Part shown: one piece after another, positions 35,381 through 47,000 of the stretch | Layout of the letters: each line of letters begins with the position of its first letter | Position numbering within the stretch: the stretch's first letter is position 1 | From: Macrostomum hystrix | Taxonomy: Eukaryota; Platyhelminthes; Macrostomidae | Reading direction: 5' to 3' | Length of the DNA: 64,000 bases | Assembly (NCBI GenBank): GCA_950097015.1 | Contig: CATNEN010000038.1 | Coordinates: 10,412,001 to 10,476,000 of the forward strand | The notes under the pieces: generated by a model | The model's input: only the letters and a program-made list of their open reading frames with translations | Database searches by the model: none | Told to the model about the DNA's origin: nothing | Position numbers and translations under genes: made by a program

Positions 35381-37998
35381 CTATTTGGTGCGCTTTCTAG
35401 CACTGCCGGATGGTGAAACCGCGACGCCGGCACGACCGGCGATGCCGCGGCCGCCCAGCACAACGGAGGCGTCGTCGGTAGCTGCCCCGACCAGGAGATC
35501 CTCGCCGCCGGCGCTGCCAATCAGAGCTTCGACAACATTTTCTAGGGCCCAATTGTGCTCAACAATTTCTAGAGTCTCCCATTCGGCTTTGAAGGCTTTG
35601 TTGGCGTCGAATCCCTGACCGCCGGCTCCGGGATTCATCATCATGTTGTCCTGCATGAGGCGGGCCTGGCCAACAACAGCAATGGATAGAATTAATAAAT
35701 ATAAATATTCGTGCGCAAATTGCACTACTCCTCAGTAGCTTATAACAGCAATCTAAAAGAAAATTGATGCAATTTACAGGCGGTGGCTCTTTCAAAATCT
35801 TTAAACATTAATTACGTCACGAGGCCAATAGCTGTTTTTAAACGTGACTATGCAAAAAATTGTGACTATTTCAACAAGCCACCTTCAACAATCAACCTTC
35901 AACAAGCCACCTTCAACAATCAACCTTCAACAAGCAACCTTCAACAAGCCACCTTCAACAAGCCACCTTCAACAAGCCACCTTCAACAATCAACCTTCAA
36001 CAAGCCACCTTCAACAAGCCACCTTCAACAAGCCACCTTCAACAAGCCACCTTCAACAAGCCACCTTCAACAAGCAACCTTCAACAAGCCACCTTCAACA
36101 ATCAACCTTCAACAAGCAACCTTCAACAAGCCACCTTCAACAAGCAACCTTCAACAAGCCACCTTCAACAATCAACCTTCAACAAGCAACCTTCAACAAG
36201 CCACCTTCAACAAGCCACCTTCAACAAGCCACCTTCAACAAGCCACCTTCAACAATCAACCTTCAACAAGCCACCTTCAACAAGCCACCTTCAACAAGCA
36301 ACCTTCAACAAGCCACCTTCAACAAGCAACCTTCAACAAGCAACCTTCAACAATCAACCTTCAACAAGCCACCTTCAACAAGCCACCTTCAACAAGCCAC
36401 CTTCAACAAGCCACCTTCAACAATCAACCTTCAACAAGCAACCTTCAACAAGCCATCATCGGACATACTTGCGCTTTATACCCGCGATGACCCCCCAAGG
36501 ATGTCAATAATTCAGCCCACCTGATCGGCGCTGTTGTCAGCTCCGAGCACCAGGGTGTAGACGCTGCGCAGGCCGAAGATGTTAAGAAAATACCAGCTAG
36601 CCGAGCTGACCCAGCTGGCGTCCAAGCTAACCAGGGACTCGCAGCCGCGCTGCAGCATCGGCTTGAACCGGTAGGTCAGCGGAAACGGCACCTTGGTTGT
36701 GAGAAAGCCGGAGAAGGCCCAGTTAATCCAACCGCCAATCACCAGCATTGGCACCATGTTCAGCACGTTGCCCTTGACCATTTCCGTCATCATCGAGGGA
36801 TCTGTCATCGGATTCTTCATCATGGCGCTTTCGCGTTTAGTAGTCTTAAAGAAGCCGACCTCCTTGTCGTTGAAGTAGTGCTTCCGGCTGGCGAAGGCCT
36901 GCCTGGGTATGTAGTTGGCGTTCTCCCGCAGTAGGCGACTGCGCATTAGCACCTGCAGTTGCGGGGTGGCCGTGATGCAGAGCTGATACTTACAGCCAGC
37001 GAGCTCGTACCCAGCGAGTTACAGATGCGCTAGATCTCATCATGAGATGCATATTAGCTAGCTCCAAATCTTACGTCTGCGATACAGATAGCTCAAAATC
37101 TCACCCCTGGGATAAAGAAGGCTTAAAATCTCACATTTAGGATATTGATAGTTTAAAGTCTCATCACTGATATTAAGATTACTCAATATCTCATCACCGA
37201 GATATAAATTCAATATCTCACCCCTGGGATAAAGATGACTCAAAATCTCACCCCTGGGATAAAGATGACTCAAAATCTCACCCCTGGCATAAAGATGACT
37301 CAAAATCTCACTTCCGGGATAAAGATGACTCGAAATCTCACTTCCGGGATAAAGATGACTCAAAATCTCACTTCCGGGATAAAGATGACTCAAAATCTCA
37401 CTTCCGGGATAAAGATGACTCAAAATCTCACTTCCGGAATAAAGATGACTCAAAATCTCACTTCCGGGATAAAGATGACTCAAAATCTCACTTCCGGGAT
37501 AAAGATTACTCAAAATCTCACTTCCGGGATAAAGATGACTCAAAATCTCACTTCCGGGATAAAGATGACTCAAAATCTCACTTCCGGGATAAAGACGACT
37601 CAATATCTCACCCCCGGGATAAATATGACTCAATATCTCACCCCTGGGATAAAGATGACTCAAAATCTCACTTCCGGGATAAAGATGACTCAAAATCTCA
37701 CCCATGAGATACAACAGGCTAAAAAAATTGTACCTAGGACATATCTAGCCTTAAATTTTCAACCCCTTGAGTTTTTTTATGTATTTACGAAAACAGAAAC
37801 CAAAAAGCTGCCAAATAAAAACAAAAAATATCCTATGCCTCCTACCTGCTGGTCGGACACGTGCTCCGCTTCGGCCTTCTTCTCCGAGCTAATCAGAATG
37901 GTCACATAGTGACGAATGACGCCAAACAAGAAGGTGATGATCACCAGGGGCAGGAATACCCACATTCGGATGGCAGAGTCAAGGAGCAGCTCAGCCAT
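35381..37998 (-). CDS. EMC3: ER membrane protein complex subunit 3
   Basis: Core subunit of the EMC insertase (Oxa1/YidC superfamily) that inserts tail-anchored and multipass proteins into the ER membrane. Exons 37998-37846, 36952-36521 and 35665-35381 (870 nt, 289 aa), both introns phase 0 after CAG. Residues 2-30: [20 protein letters not shown] (TM1); [13 protein letters not shown]; exon 2 has [53 protein letters not shown] (TM2), [39 protein letters not shown] (TM3) and GADNSADQ; exon 3 has [20 protein letters not shown]. All match human EMC3 (261 aa) closely. The last ~50 residues (Gly/Ala/Val-rich, ending SARKRTK) are unlike the animal consensus and make the protein longer. Start: first Met after a TTATTTACAG acceptor 11 nt upstream. 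Confidence 0.95.
35877..36455. repeat. 14-bp minisatellite in EMC3 intron 2
   Basis: About 41 copies of CAAGCCACCTTCAA-type units (AGCCACCTTCAACA with AGCAACC and ATCAACC variants). The 42-bp triple unit keeps several frames open, giving spurious [13 protein letters not shown] repeats. Confidence 0.95.
37080..37705. repeat. 30-bp minisatellite in EMC3 intron 1
   Basis: About 20 copies of a 30-bp unit with CTTCCGGGATAAAGATGACT and CAAAATCTCA; edges have CCCCTGGG and CATTTAGG variants. Long frames on both strands are artefacts. Confidence 0.95.
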
Positions 37999-38009
37999 GC
38001 TCAACTCTG

Positions 38010-38025
38010 CTGTAAATAAAAGTAA
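38010..38025 (-). promoter_or_regulatory. 3' splice site in the EMC3 leader
   Basis: On the minus strand TTACTTTTATTTACAG precedes CAGAGTTGAGC and the ATG at 37998, leaving an 11-nt leader. It is a textbook acceptor, so the mRNA 5' end lies elsewhere or is added in trans. Confidence 0.65.
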
Positions 38026-38064
38026 TGGGAGCATGAATTAGCGCTTATTTTATTGTAGATAAGT

Positions 38065-39455
38065 AAGAGGATCAGGGGAGAGTGGCTGCTCAATCTGAGG
38101 ATCTGGGAGAGTGGCTGCTCAATCTGAGGATCTGGGAGAGTGGCTGCTCAATCTGAGGATCTGGGAGAGTGGCTGCTCAATCTGAGGATCTGGGAGAGTG
38201 GCTGCTCAATCTGAGGATCTGGGAGAGTGGCTGCTCAATCTGAGGATCCGAGAGAATAGCTGCTCAATCTGAGGATCCGAGAGAATAGCTGCTCAATCTG
38301 AGGATCTGGGAGAATAGCTGCTCAATCTGAGGATCTGGGAGAGTGGCTGCTCAATCTGAGGATCTGGGAGAATAGCTGACTCAATCTGAGGATCTGGGAT
38401 AGTGGCTGCTCAATCTGAGGATCTGGGAGTGGCTGCTCAATCTGAGGATCTGGGAGAATAGCTGCTCAATCTGAGGATTTGGGAGAATAGCTGCTCCATC
38501 TGAGGATCTGGGATAGTGGCTGCTCAATCTGAGGATCTGGGAGTGGCTGCTCAATCTGAGGATCTGGGAGAATAGCTGCTCAATCTGAGGATTTGGGAGA
38601 ATAGCTGACTCAATCTGAGGATCTGGGAGAATAGCTGCTCAATCTGAGGATCTGGGAGAGTGGCTGCTCAATCTGAGGATCTGGGGAGAGTGGCTGCTCA
38701 ATCTGAGGATCTGGGAGAGTGGCTGCTCAATCTGAGGATCTGGGAGTGGCTGCTCAATCTGAGGATCTGGGAGAGTGGCTGCTCAATCTGAGGATCTGGG
38801 AGAGTGGCTGCTCAATCTGAGGATCCGAGAGAATAGCTGCTCAATCTGAGGATCTGGGAGAATAGCTGCTCAATCTGAGGATCTGGGAGAGTGGCTGCTC
38901 AATCTGAGGATTTGGGAGAATAGCTGCTCAATCTGAGGATCTGGGAGAATAGCTGACTCAATCTGAGGATCTGGGATAGTGGCTGCTCAATCTGAGGATC
39001 TGGGAGTGGCTGCTCAATCTGAGGATCTGGGAGAATAGCTGCTCAATCTGAGGATTTGGGAGAATAGCTGCTCCATCTGAGGATCTGGGATAGTGGCTGC
39101 TCAATCTGAGGATCTGGGAGTGGCTGCTCAATCTGAGGATCTGGGAGAATAGCTGCTCAATCTGAGGATTTGGGAGAATAGCTGACTCAATCTGAGGATC
39201 TGGGAGAATAGCTGCTCAATCTGAGGATCTGGGAGAGTGGCTGCTCAATCTGAGGATCTGGGGAGAGTGGCTACTCAATCTGAGGATCTGGGAGAGTGGC
39301 TGCTCAATCTGAGGATCTGGGAGTGGCTGCGCAATCTGAGGATCTGGGAGAATAGCTGCTTAAACCAGAGGATCTGGGAGAGTGGCTGCTTAACCTGAGG
39401 ATCTGGGAGAATAGCTACTTAACCAGAGGATCTGGGAGAGTGGCTGCTCACGAAC
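38065..39455. repeat. 29-bp minisatellite upstream of EMC3
   Basis: About 48 copies of GAGGATCTGGGAGAGTGGCT plus GCTCAATCT. Variants: AGAATAGCTG, GGGAGTGG, GGGATAGTGG. A block (38390-38700) recurs almost unit for unit at 38960-39310, a ~570-bp higher-order duplication. Its core is shared with the 50-kb array. Confidence 0.95.
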
Positions 39456-39696
39456 GTATTTGTCAAAGTGTTAAATGTAAATGTTTGAAAAAATAAAAAC
39501 AAACAAGCCATTAGTTGAATATGACAACCACCGCAAAAAATTAACACTAAAAATGTAGCAGCCCTGAAGGAAGTCAGTTTTTTTTCCTGTATTTAATTAT
39601 TGACTAGTTAAAGATAAAATTGATATGAGAAAAAAGATAAAAACTGAGATTAAAATGCTGAAGTTTAATTTATTAAAGATCAAATATCTATATTAA

Positions 39697-40313
39697 CAGT
39701 AGGACTACCAAGCCATTTTGCCGCCCGTTTTTATACCAAGGTTGGGGGGAATTCCCCCCCCTGAAAATGTTTTTGCGAGCGCCTGAATGCTTTGGGGGTG
39801 ACTGATTGGTTGACAGACTAGTCGAGGGTGTCCGCTGTGGTTTAGCTGCGCCTAACAGTTAGGATTGAACAGTGAAATTGGAGAAATTCGCGTCAGGGTG
39901 TCCATAGTGGCCTAGTTCCACCTGTTGTAGCTCTTGAAGGTCTAGATAGATAAGAGAGATAGATCTAGATAAAGGTCGGTGACCGCCGAAGACGGAGATG
40001 GTGCTGGCACATTCGGGTGACATGCTGATAAAGTTTGAAGGTCTGGAAAGGCCGCACTGAGGCGCAGTGCAAATTCGTGTATAAGGGTGTATGAAATACA
40101 CTAGCTCTTATGGGAAAAATCGGACCTTCGGCCAGAAACATTGAATATCTCGATGGTCTGAAGAGCTGGCGACTTGTTTCTTGTTTCAGAAGATGCGCAA
40201 CAAAAAGTTGGCCCGTGTTCTTGAGTTTCGAGTGCTTGCATTGTTCCGTTCGGGTGCAGCAAAAAAAATTGGGGGGGGGGGGGGGGGAAATTCCCCCCTT
40301 GGTAGTTCTACTG
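39697..40313. mobile_element. Complete TTAA-flanked MITE (617 bp)
   Basis: Ends CAGTAGGACTACCAAG and CTTGGTAGTTCTACTG are inverted repeats with one mismatch; both are flanked by TTAA (39693-39696 and 40314-40317). TTAA duplication is the hallmark of piggyBac and Kolobok transposons. No transposase is encoded. Internal features include GGGGGGAATTCCCCCC near the left end and a 17-G run near the right end (40271-40287). Related copies lie at 5698-5885 and 52830-53359. Confidence 0.88.
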
Positions 40314-40317
40314 TTAA

Positions 40318-40734
40318 TAGATAAAAGAAATAAAATAATTTGATTGCAAAAACCAAAACCAATAACATAAATTCAGCTAAAAATGTGGTACACTAGTTCA
40401 GTTTGACTAGACGAACATCATTGGGACAAAATTGTATTGAAAAAATGTAAAATTTTCTCTAATTTAGAGGACCGCGCGGGGTCACAACTATTGTGCGTAG
40501 ATAAAACTGTCATGCAGATACAATGCCTGAATTGAGGATTGTAAAGCCGTGATAAAAAATAGGAATGTAATGCACCAATAAAAATAAAAGTATTGTATTA
40601 AGGAAGACTTACAAAATGAAAACGGAAGTCGAGATTGACCAGAGCAAAGAAAAATCAGTTAAAAAAAAACTGCCGTGACAACTTTCGGTTTTTAACGTCT
40701 TCTAGAAGTGCAACTTAAGGCTTCTATTCCTATC
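40318..40734. other. Non-coding interval
   Basis: No gene or repeat recognised between the MITE and the 22-bp array. Confidence 0.4.
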
Positions 40735-40880
40735 TAAAAGTACACATATCGTGCAATAAAAGCACACATATGGTGCACTAAAAGTACACCTAGGGTGCAC
40801 TAAAAGTACACCTAGGGTGCACTAAAAGTACACCTAGGGTGCACTAAAAGTACACCTAGGGTGCACTTAAAGTACACCGA
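40735..40880. repeat. 22-bp near-palindromic tandem repeat
   Basis: About six copies of AAAAGTACACCTAGGGTGCA plus CT. The core GTACACCTAGGGTGCAC is almost self-complementary around CCTAGG. Lies just past the 3' end of the OTC gene. Confidence 0.88.
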
Positions 40881-41006
40881 GAAAATTTGATTCCACTAAA
40901 AGTACATCTAGTGTACAGAGAACTTGATTCACCGCCACATCCCAAAGACAATAAAATAATCAGAGAGATTCTAGTCCACTAAGAAAATCCAAAAAACAAA
41001 ATAGAA

Positions 41007-44000
41007 TCAGAAGTTAGGCATCGGAATAGCTGGCCTGTACTGATCGGATAGTACGTTAAGCAGCACTGACATCACAGTCCATTTGCGATTTTGCGACTCG
41101 GTCCAGACAAGACTGCGTTTGGCATCGTAGAATACTTCGTCAGTAACCTCCTCCTGTTTGCGGGGCAGACAGTGCATGAACACCCAGTGCGGCTTGGCGT
41201 GCGCAACCAGGCTAGAATTCACCTGTTTGAAGTAATTAAATTTAAACAATCTAATTTGTTATTGTGATAATTGCATGTTGTAACATTGCCGACAGTTAAA
41301 GCGTTTGATTGTCTCTTTAGAATCCAGGGTTTCATTGAATAAATGATAGAATATAAGTGACGAAACTTTCTAACATGCTACGACTCAGCAATTTCGAGCC
41401 ACATTGATGTACAGAGCTGGCGGTCAGGGTTTCTAGAGTTTGAGCGGTTAGAGAATAGTTTGAGCAGTTAGAGAATAGTTTGAGCAGTTAGAGAAGAGTT
41501 TGAGCAGTTAGAGAAGAGTCATTATCTACCTGAAATCCTTTAAAGTCTCTTAGCCGGCGCTCCTTATCGGCCTCGCGTCCCATGCTAACGAAGGTGTCGG
41601 TAACAATAACATCGGCGCCTCGGACAGCCTCGGCCGGGTCGCGGGTTAGCACCAGCTGGGTGTTGAATCGACGACAGAGCTCGCGAGCGTCTTGAACTAC
41701 GGCCGGATTTGGATCGTAGCCGGCAGGAGACGCGATGCGAATCTGACAGTTTGGTGACAAGGGGCGGGGAGAACTGAACTGTTGGAAAAGAAACAGCTTG
41801 CAAAGTTGAGCTCTTGAGGATAAAAACCAATGGACCTGAGGCAGGGAAGCGGCTGTCTGAAGTGTCTGAGACAGGGAAGCGGCTGTCTGAAGGATCTGAG
41901 GCAGGGAAGCGGCTGTCTGAAGTGTCTGAGACAGGGAAGCGGCTGTCTGAAGTGTCTGAGGCAGGGAAGCGGCTGTCTGAAGTGTCTGAGACAGGGAAGC
42001 GGCTGTCTGAAGTGTCTGAGATAGGGAAGCGGCTGTCTGAAGTGTCTGAGACAGGGAAGCGGCTGTCTGAAGTGTCTGAGATAGGGAAGCGGCTGTCTGA
42101 AGGATCTGAGACAGGGAAGCGGCTGTCTGAAGTGTCTGAGACAGGGAAGCGGCTGTCTGAAGTGTCTGAGACAGGGAAGCGGCTGTCTGAAGTGTCTGAG
42201 GCAGGGAAGCGGCTGTCTGAAGTGTCTGAGACAGGGAAGCGGCTGTCTGAAGTGTCTGAGATAGGGAAGCGGCTGTCTGAAGTGTCTGAGACAGAAAAGC
42301 GGCTGTCTGAAGTGTCTGAGACAGGGAAGCGGCTGTCTGAAGTGTCTGAGACAGGGAAGCGGCTGTCTGAAGTGTCTGAGATAGGGAAGCGGCTGTCTGA
42401 AGTGTCTGAGGCAGGGAAGCGGCTGTCTGAAGTGTCTGAGACAGGGAAGCGGCTGTCTGAAGGATCTGAGGCAGGGAAGCGGCTGTCTGAAGTGTCTGAG
42501 ACAGGGAAGCGGCTGTCTGAAGTGTCTGAGGCAGGGAAGCGGCTGTCTGAAGTGTCTGAGACAGGGAAGCGGCTGTCTGAAGTGTCTGAGATAGGGAAGC
42601 GGCTGTCTGAAGTGTCTGAGACAGGGAAGCGGCTGTCTGAAGTGTCTGAGATAGGGAAGCGGCTGTCTGAAGGATCTGAGACAGGGAAGCGGCTGTCTGA
42701 AGTGTCTGAGACAGGGAAGCGGCTGTCTGAAGTGTCTGAGACAGGGAAGCGGCTGTCTGAAGTGTCTGAGGCAGGGAAGCGGCTGTCTGAAGTGTCTGAG
42801 ACAGGGAAGCGGCTGTCTGAAGTGTCTGAGATAGGGAAGCGGCTGTCTGAAGTGTCTGAGACAGAAAAGCGGCTGTCTGAAGTGTCTGAGACAGGGAAGC
42901 GGCTGTCTGAAGTGTCTGAGACAGGGAAGCGGCTGTCTGAAGTGTCTGAGACAGGGAAGCGGCTGTCTGAAGTGTCTGAGATAGGGAAGCGGCTGTCTGA
43001 AGTGTCTGAGACAGAAAAGCGGCTGTCTGAAGTGTCTGAGACAGGGAAGCGGCTGTCTGAAGTGTCTGAGACAGGGAAGCGGCTGTCTGAAGTGTCTGAG
43101 ATAGGGAAGCGGCTGTCTGAAGTGTCTGAGACAGGGAAGCGGCTGTCTGAAGGATCTGAGACAGGGAAGCGGCTGTCTGAAGTGTCTGAGATAGGGAAGC
43201 GGCTGTCTGAAGTGTCTGAGACAGGGAAGCGGCTGTCTGAAGTGTCTGAGACAGGGAAGCGGCTGTCTGAAGTGTCTGAGACAGGGAAGCGGCTGTCTGA
43301 AGTGTCTGAGACAGGGAAGCGGCTGTCTGAAGTGTCTGAGACAGGGAAGCGGCTGTCTGAAGTGTCTGAGACAGGGAAGCGGCTGTCTGAAGGATCTGAG
43401 GCAGGGAAGCGGCTGTCTGAAGTGTCTGAGACAGGGAAGCGGCTGTCTGAAGTGTCTGAGACAGGGAAGCGGCTGTCTGAAGGATCTGAGGCAGGGAAGC
43501 GGCTGTCTGAAGTGTCTGAGCAGGGAAGCGGCTGTCTGAAGTGTCTGAGACAGGGAAGCGGCTGTCTGAAGTGTCTGAGACAGGGAAGCGGCTGTCTGAA
43601 GTGTCTGAGACAGGGAAGCGGCTGTCTGAAGGATCTGAGGCAGGGAAGCGGCTGTCTGAAGTGTCTGAGACAGGGAAGCGGCTGTCTGAAGTGTCTGAGA
43701 CAGGGAAGCGGCTGTCTGAAGTGTCTGAGACAGGGAAGCGGCTGTCTGAAGTGTCTGAGACAGGGAAGCGGCTGTCTGAAGGATCTGAGACAGGGAAGCG
43801 GCTGTCTGAAGGATCTGAGACAGGGAAGCGGCTGTCTGAAGGATCTGAGACAGGGAAGCGGCTGTCTGAAGTGTCTGAGACAGGGAAGCGGCTGTCTGAA
43901 GGATCTGAGACAGGGAAGCGGCTGTCTGAAGGATCTGAGGCAGGGAAGCGGCTGTCTGAAGTGTCTGAGACAGGGAAGCGGCTGTCTGAAGTGTCTGAGG

Positions 44001-47000
44001 CAGGGAAGCGGCTGTCTGAAGTGTCTGAGACAGGGAAGCGGCTGTCTGAAGTGTCTGAGATAGGGAAGCGGCTGTCTGAAGTGTCTGAGACAGGGAAGCG
44101 GCTGTCTGAAGTGTCTGAGATAGGGAAGCGGCTGTCTGAAGGATCTGAGACAGGGAAGCGGCTGTCTGAAGTGTCTGAGACAGGGAAGCGGCTGTCTGAA
44201 GTGTCTGAGACAGGGAAGCGGCTGTCTGAAGTGTCTGAGGCAGGGAAGCGGCTGTCTGAAGTGTCTGAGACAGGGAAGCGGCTGTCTGAAGTGTCTGAGA
44301 TAGGGAAGCGGCTGTCTGAAGTGTCTGAGACAGAAAAGCGGCTGTCTGAAGTGTCTGAGACAGGGAAGCGGCTGTCTGAAGTGTCTGAGACAGGGAAGCG
44401 GCTGTCTGAAGTGTCTGAGACAGGGAAGCGGCTGTCTGAAGTGTCTGAGATAGGGAAGCGGCTGTCTGAAGTGTCTGAGACAGAAAAGCGGCTGTCTGAA
44501 GTGTCTGAGACAGGGAAGCGGCTGTCTGAAGTGTCTGAGACAGGGAAGCGGCTGTCTGAAGTGTCTGAGATAGGGAAGCGGCTGTCTGAAGTGTCTGAGA
44601 CAGGGAAGCGGCTGTCTGAAGGATCTGAGACAGGGAAGCGGCTGTCTGAAGTGTCTGAGATAGGGAAGCGGCTGTCTGAAGTGTCTGAGACAGGGAAGCG
44701 GCTGTCTGAAGTGTCTGAGACAGGGAAGCGGCTGTCTGAAGTGTCTGAGACAGGGAAGCGGCTGTCTGAAGTGTCTGAGACAGGGAAGCGGCTGTCTGAA
44801 GTGTCTGAGACAGGGAAGCGGCTGTCTGAAGTGTCTGAGACAGGGAAGCGGCTGTCTGAAGTGTCTGAGACAGGGAAGCGGCTGTCTGAAGGATCTGAGA
44901 CAGGGAAGCGGCTGTCTGAAGTGTCTGAGACAGGGAAGCGGCTGTCTGAAGTGTCTGAGACAGGGAAGCGGCTGTCTGAAGTGTCTGAGACAGGGAAGCG
45001 GCTGTCTGAAGGATCTGAGGCAGGGAAGCGGCTGTCTGAAGTGTCTGAGACAGGGAAGCGGCTGTCTGAAGTGTCTGAGACAGGGAAGCGGCTGTCTGAA
45101 GTGTCTGAGACAGGGAAGCGGCTGTCTGAAGTGTCTGAGACAGGGAAGCGGCTGTCTGAAGGATCTGAGACAGGGAAGCGGCTGTCTGAAGGATCTGAGA
45201 CAGGGAAGCGGCTGTCTGAAGGATCTGAGACAGGGAAGCGGCTGTCTGAAGTGTCTGAGACAGGGAAGCGGCTGTCTGAAGTGATCTGAGACAGGGAAGC
45301 GGCTGTCTGAAGGATCTGAGACAGGGAAGCGGCTGTCTGAAGTGTCTGAGACAGGGAAGCGGCTGTCTGAAGTGTCTGAGATAGGGAAGCGGCTGTCTGA
45401 AGTGTCTGAGACAGGGAAGCGGCTGTCTGAAGTGTCTGAGACAGGGAAGCGGCTGTCTGAAGTGTCTGAGACAGGGAAGCGGCTGTCTGAAGTGTCTGAG
45501 ACAGGGAAGCGGCTGTCTGAAGTGTCTGAGACAGGGAAGCGGCTGTCTGAAGTGTCTGAGACAGGGAAGCGGCTGTCTGAAGTGTCTGAGACAGGGAAGC
45601 GGCTGTCTGAAGTGTCTGAGACAGGGAAGCGGCTGTCTGAAGTGTCTGAGGCAGGGAAGCGGCTGTCTGAAGTGTCTGAGACAGGGAAGCGGCTGTCTGA
45701 AGTGTCTGAGATAGGGAAGCGGCTGTCTGAAGTGTCTGAGACAGGGAAGCGGCTGTCTGAAGTGTCTGAGATAGGGAAGCGGCTGTCTGAAGGATCTGAG
45801 ACAGGGAAGCGGCTGTCTGAAGTGTCTGAGACAGGGAAGCGGCTGTCTGAAGTGTCTGAGACAGGGAAGCGGCTGTCTGAAGTGTCTGAGGCAGGGAAGC
45901 GGCTGTCTGAAGTGTCTGAGACAGGGAAGCGGCTGTCTGAAGTGTCTGAGATAGGGAAGCGGCTGTCTGAAGTGTCTGAGACAGGGAAGCGGCTGTCTGA
46001 AGTGTCTGAGACAGGGAAGCGGCTGTCTGAAGTGTCTGAGACAGGGAAGCGGCTGTCTGAAGTGTCTGAGACAGGGAAGCGGCTGTCTGAAGTGTCTGAG
46101 ACAGGGAAGCGGCTGTCTGAAGTGTCTGAGACAGGGAAGCGGCTGTCTGAAGTGTCTGAGACAGGGAAGCGGCTGTCTGAAGTGTCTGAGACAGGGAAGC
46201 GGCTGTCTGAAGTGTCTGAGACAGGGAAGCGGCTGTCTGAAGTGTCTGAGACAGGGAAGCGGCTGTCTGAAGTGTCTGAGGCAGGGAAGCGGCTGTCTGA
46301 AGTGTCTGAGATAGGGAAGCGGCTGTCTGAAGGATCTGAGACAGGGAAGCGGCTGTCTGAAGTGTCTGAGACAGGGAAGCGGCTGTCTGAAGTGTCTGAG
46401 ACAGGGAAGCGGCTGTCTGAAGGATCTGAGACAGGGAAGCGGCTGTCTGAAGTGTCTGAGACAGGGAAGCGGCTGTCTGAAGTGTCTGAGATAGGGAAGC
46501 GGCTGTCTGAAGTGTCTGAGGCAGGGAAGCGGCTGTCTGAAGTGTCTGAGACAGGGAAGCGGCTGTCTGAAGTGTCTGAGACAGGGAAGCGGCTGTCTGA
46601 AGTGTCTGAGATAGGGAAGCGGCTGTCTGAAGTGTCTGAGGCAGGGAAGCGGCTGTCTGAAGTGTCTGAGACAGGGAAGCGGCTGTCTGAAGGATCTGAG
46701 ACAGGGAAGCGGCTGTCTGAAGTGTCTGAGATAGGGAAGCGGCTGTCTGAAGTGTCTGAGACAGGGAAGCGGCTGTCTGAAGTGTCTGAGACAGGGAAGC
46801 GGCTGTCTGAAGTGTCTGAGACAGGGAAGCGGCTGTCTGAAGTGTCTGAGGCAGGGAAGCGGCTGTCTGAAGTGTCTGAGACAGGGAAGCGGCTGTCTGA
46901 AGTGTCTGAGATAGGGAAGCGGCTGTCTGAAGTGTCTGAGACAGAAAAGCGGCTGTCTGAAGTGTCTGAGACAGGGAAGCGGCTGTCTGAAGTGTCTGAG

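Noticed and set aside
40271-40287. 17-G run as a G-quadruplex regulatory element
   Set aside because: It is a variable homopolymer inside a MITE; length may be a sequencing artefact and there is no gene context.
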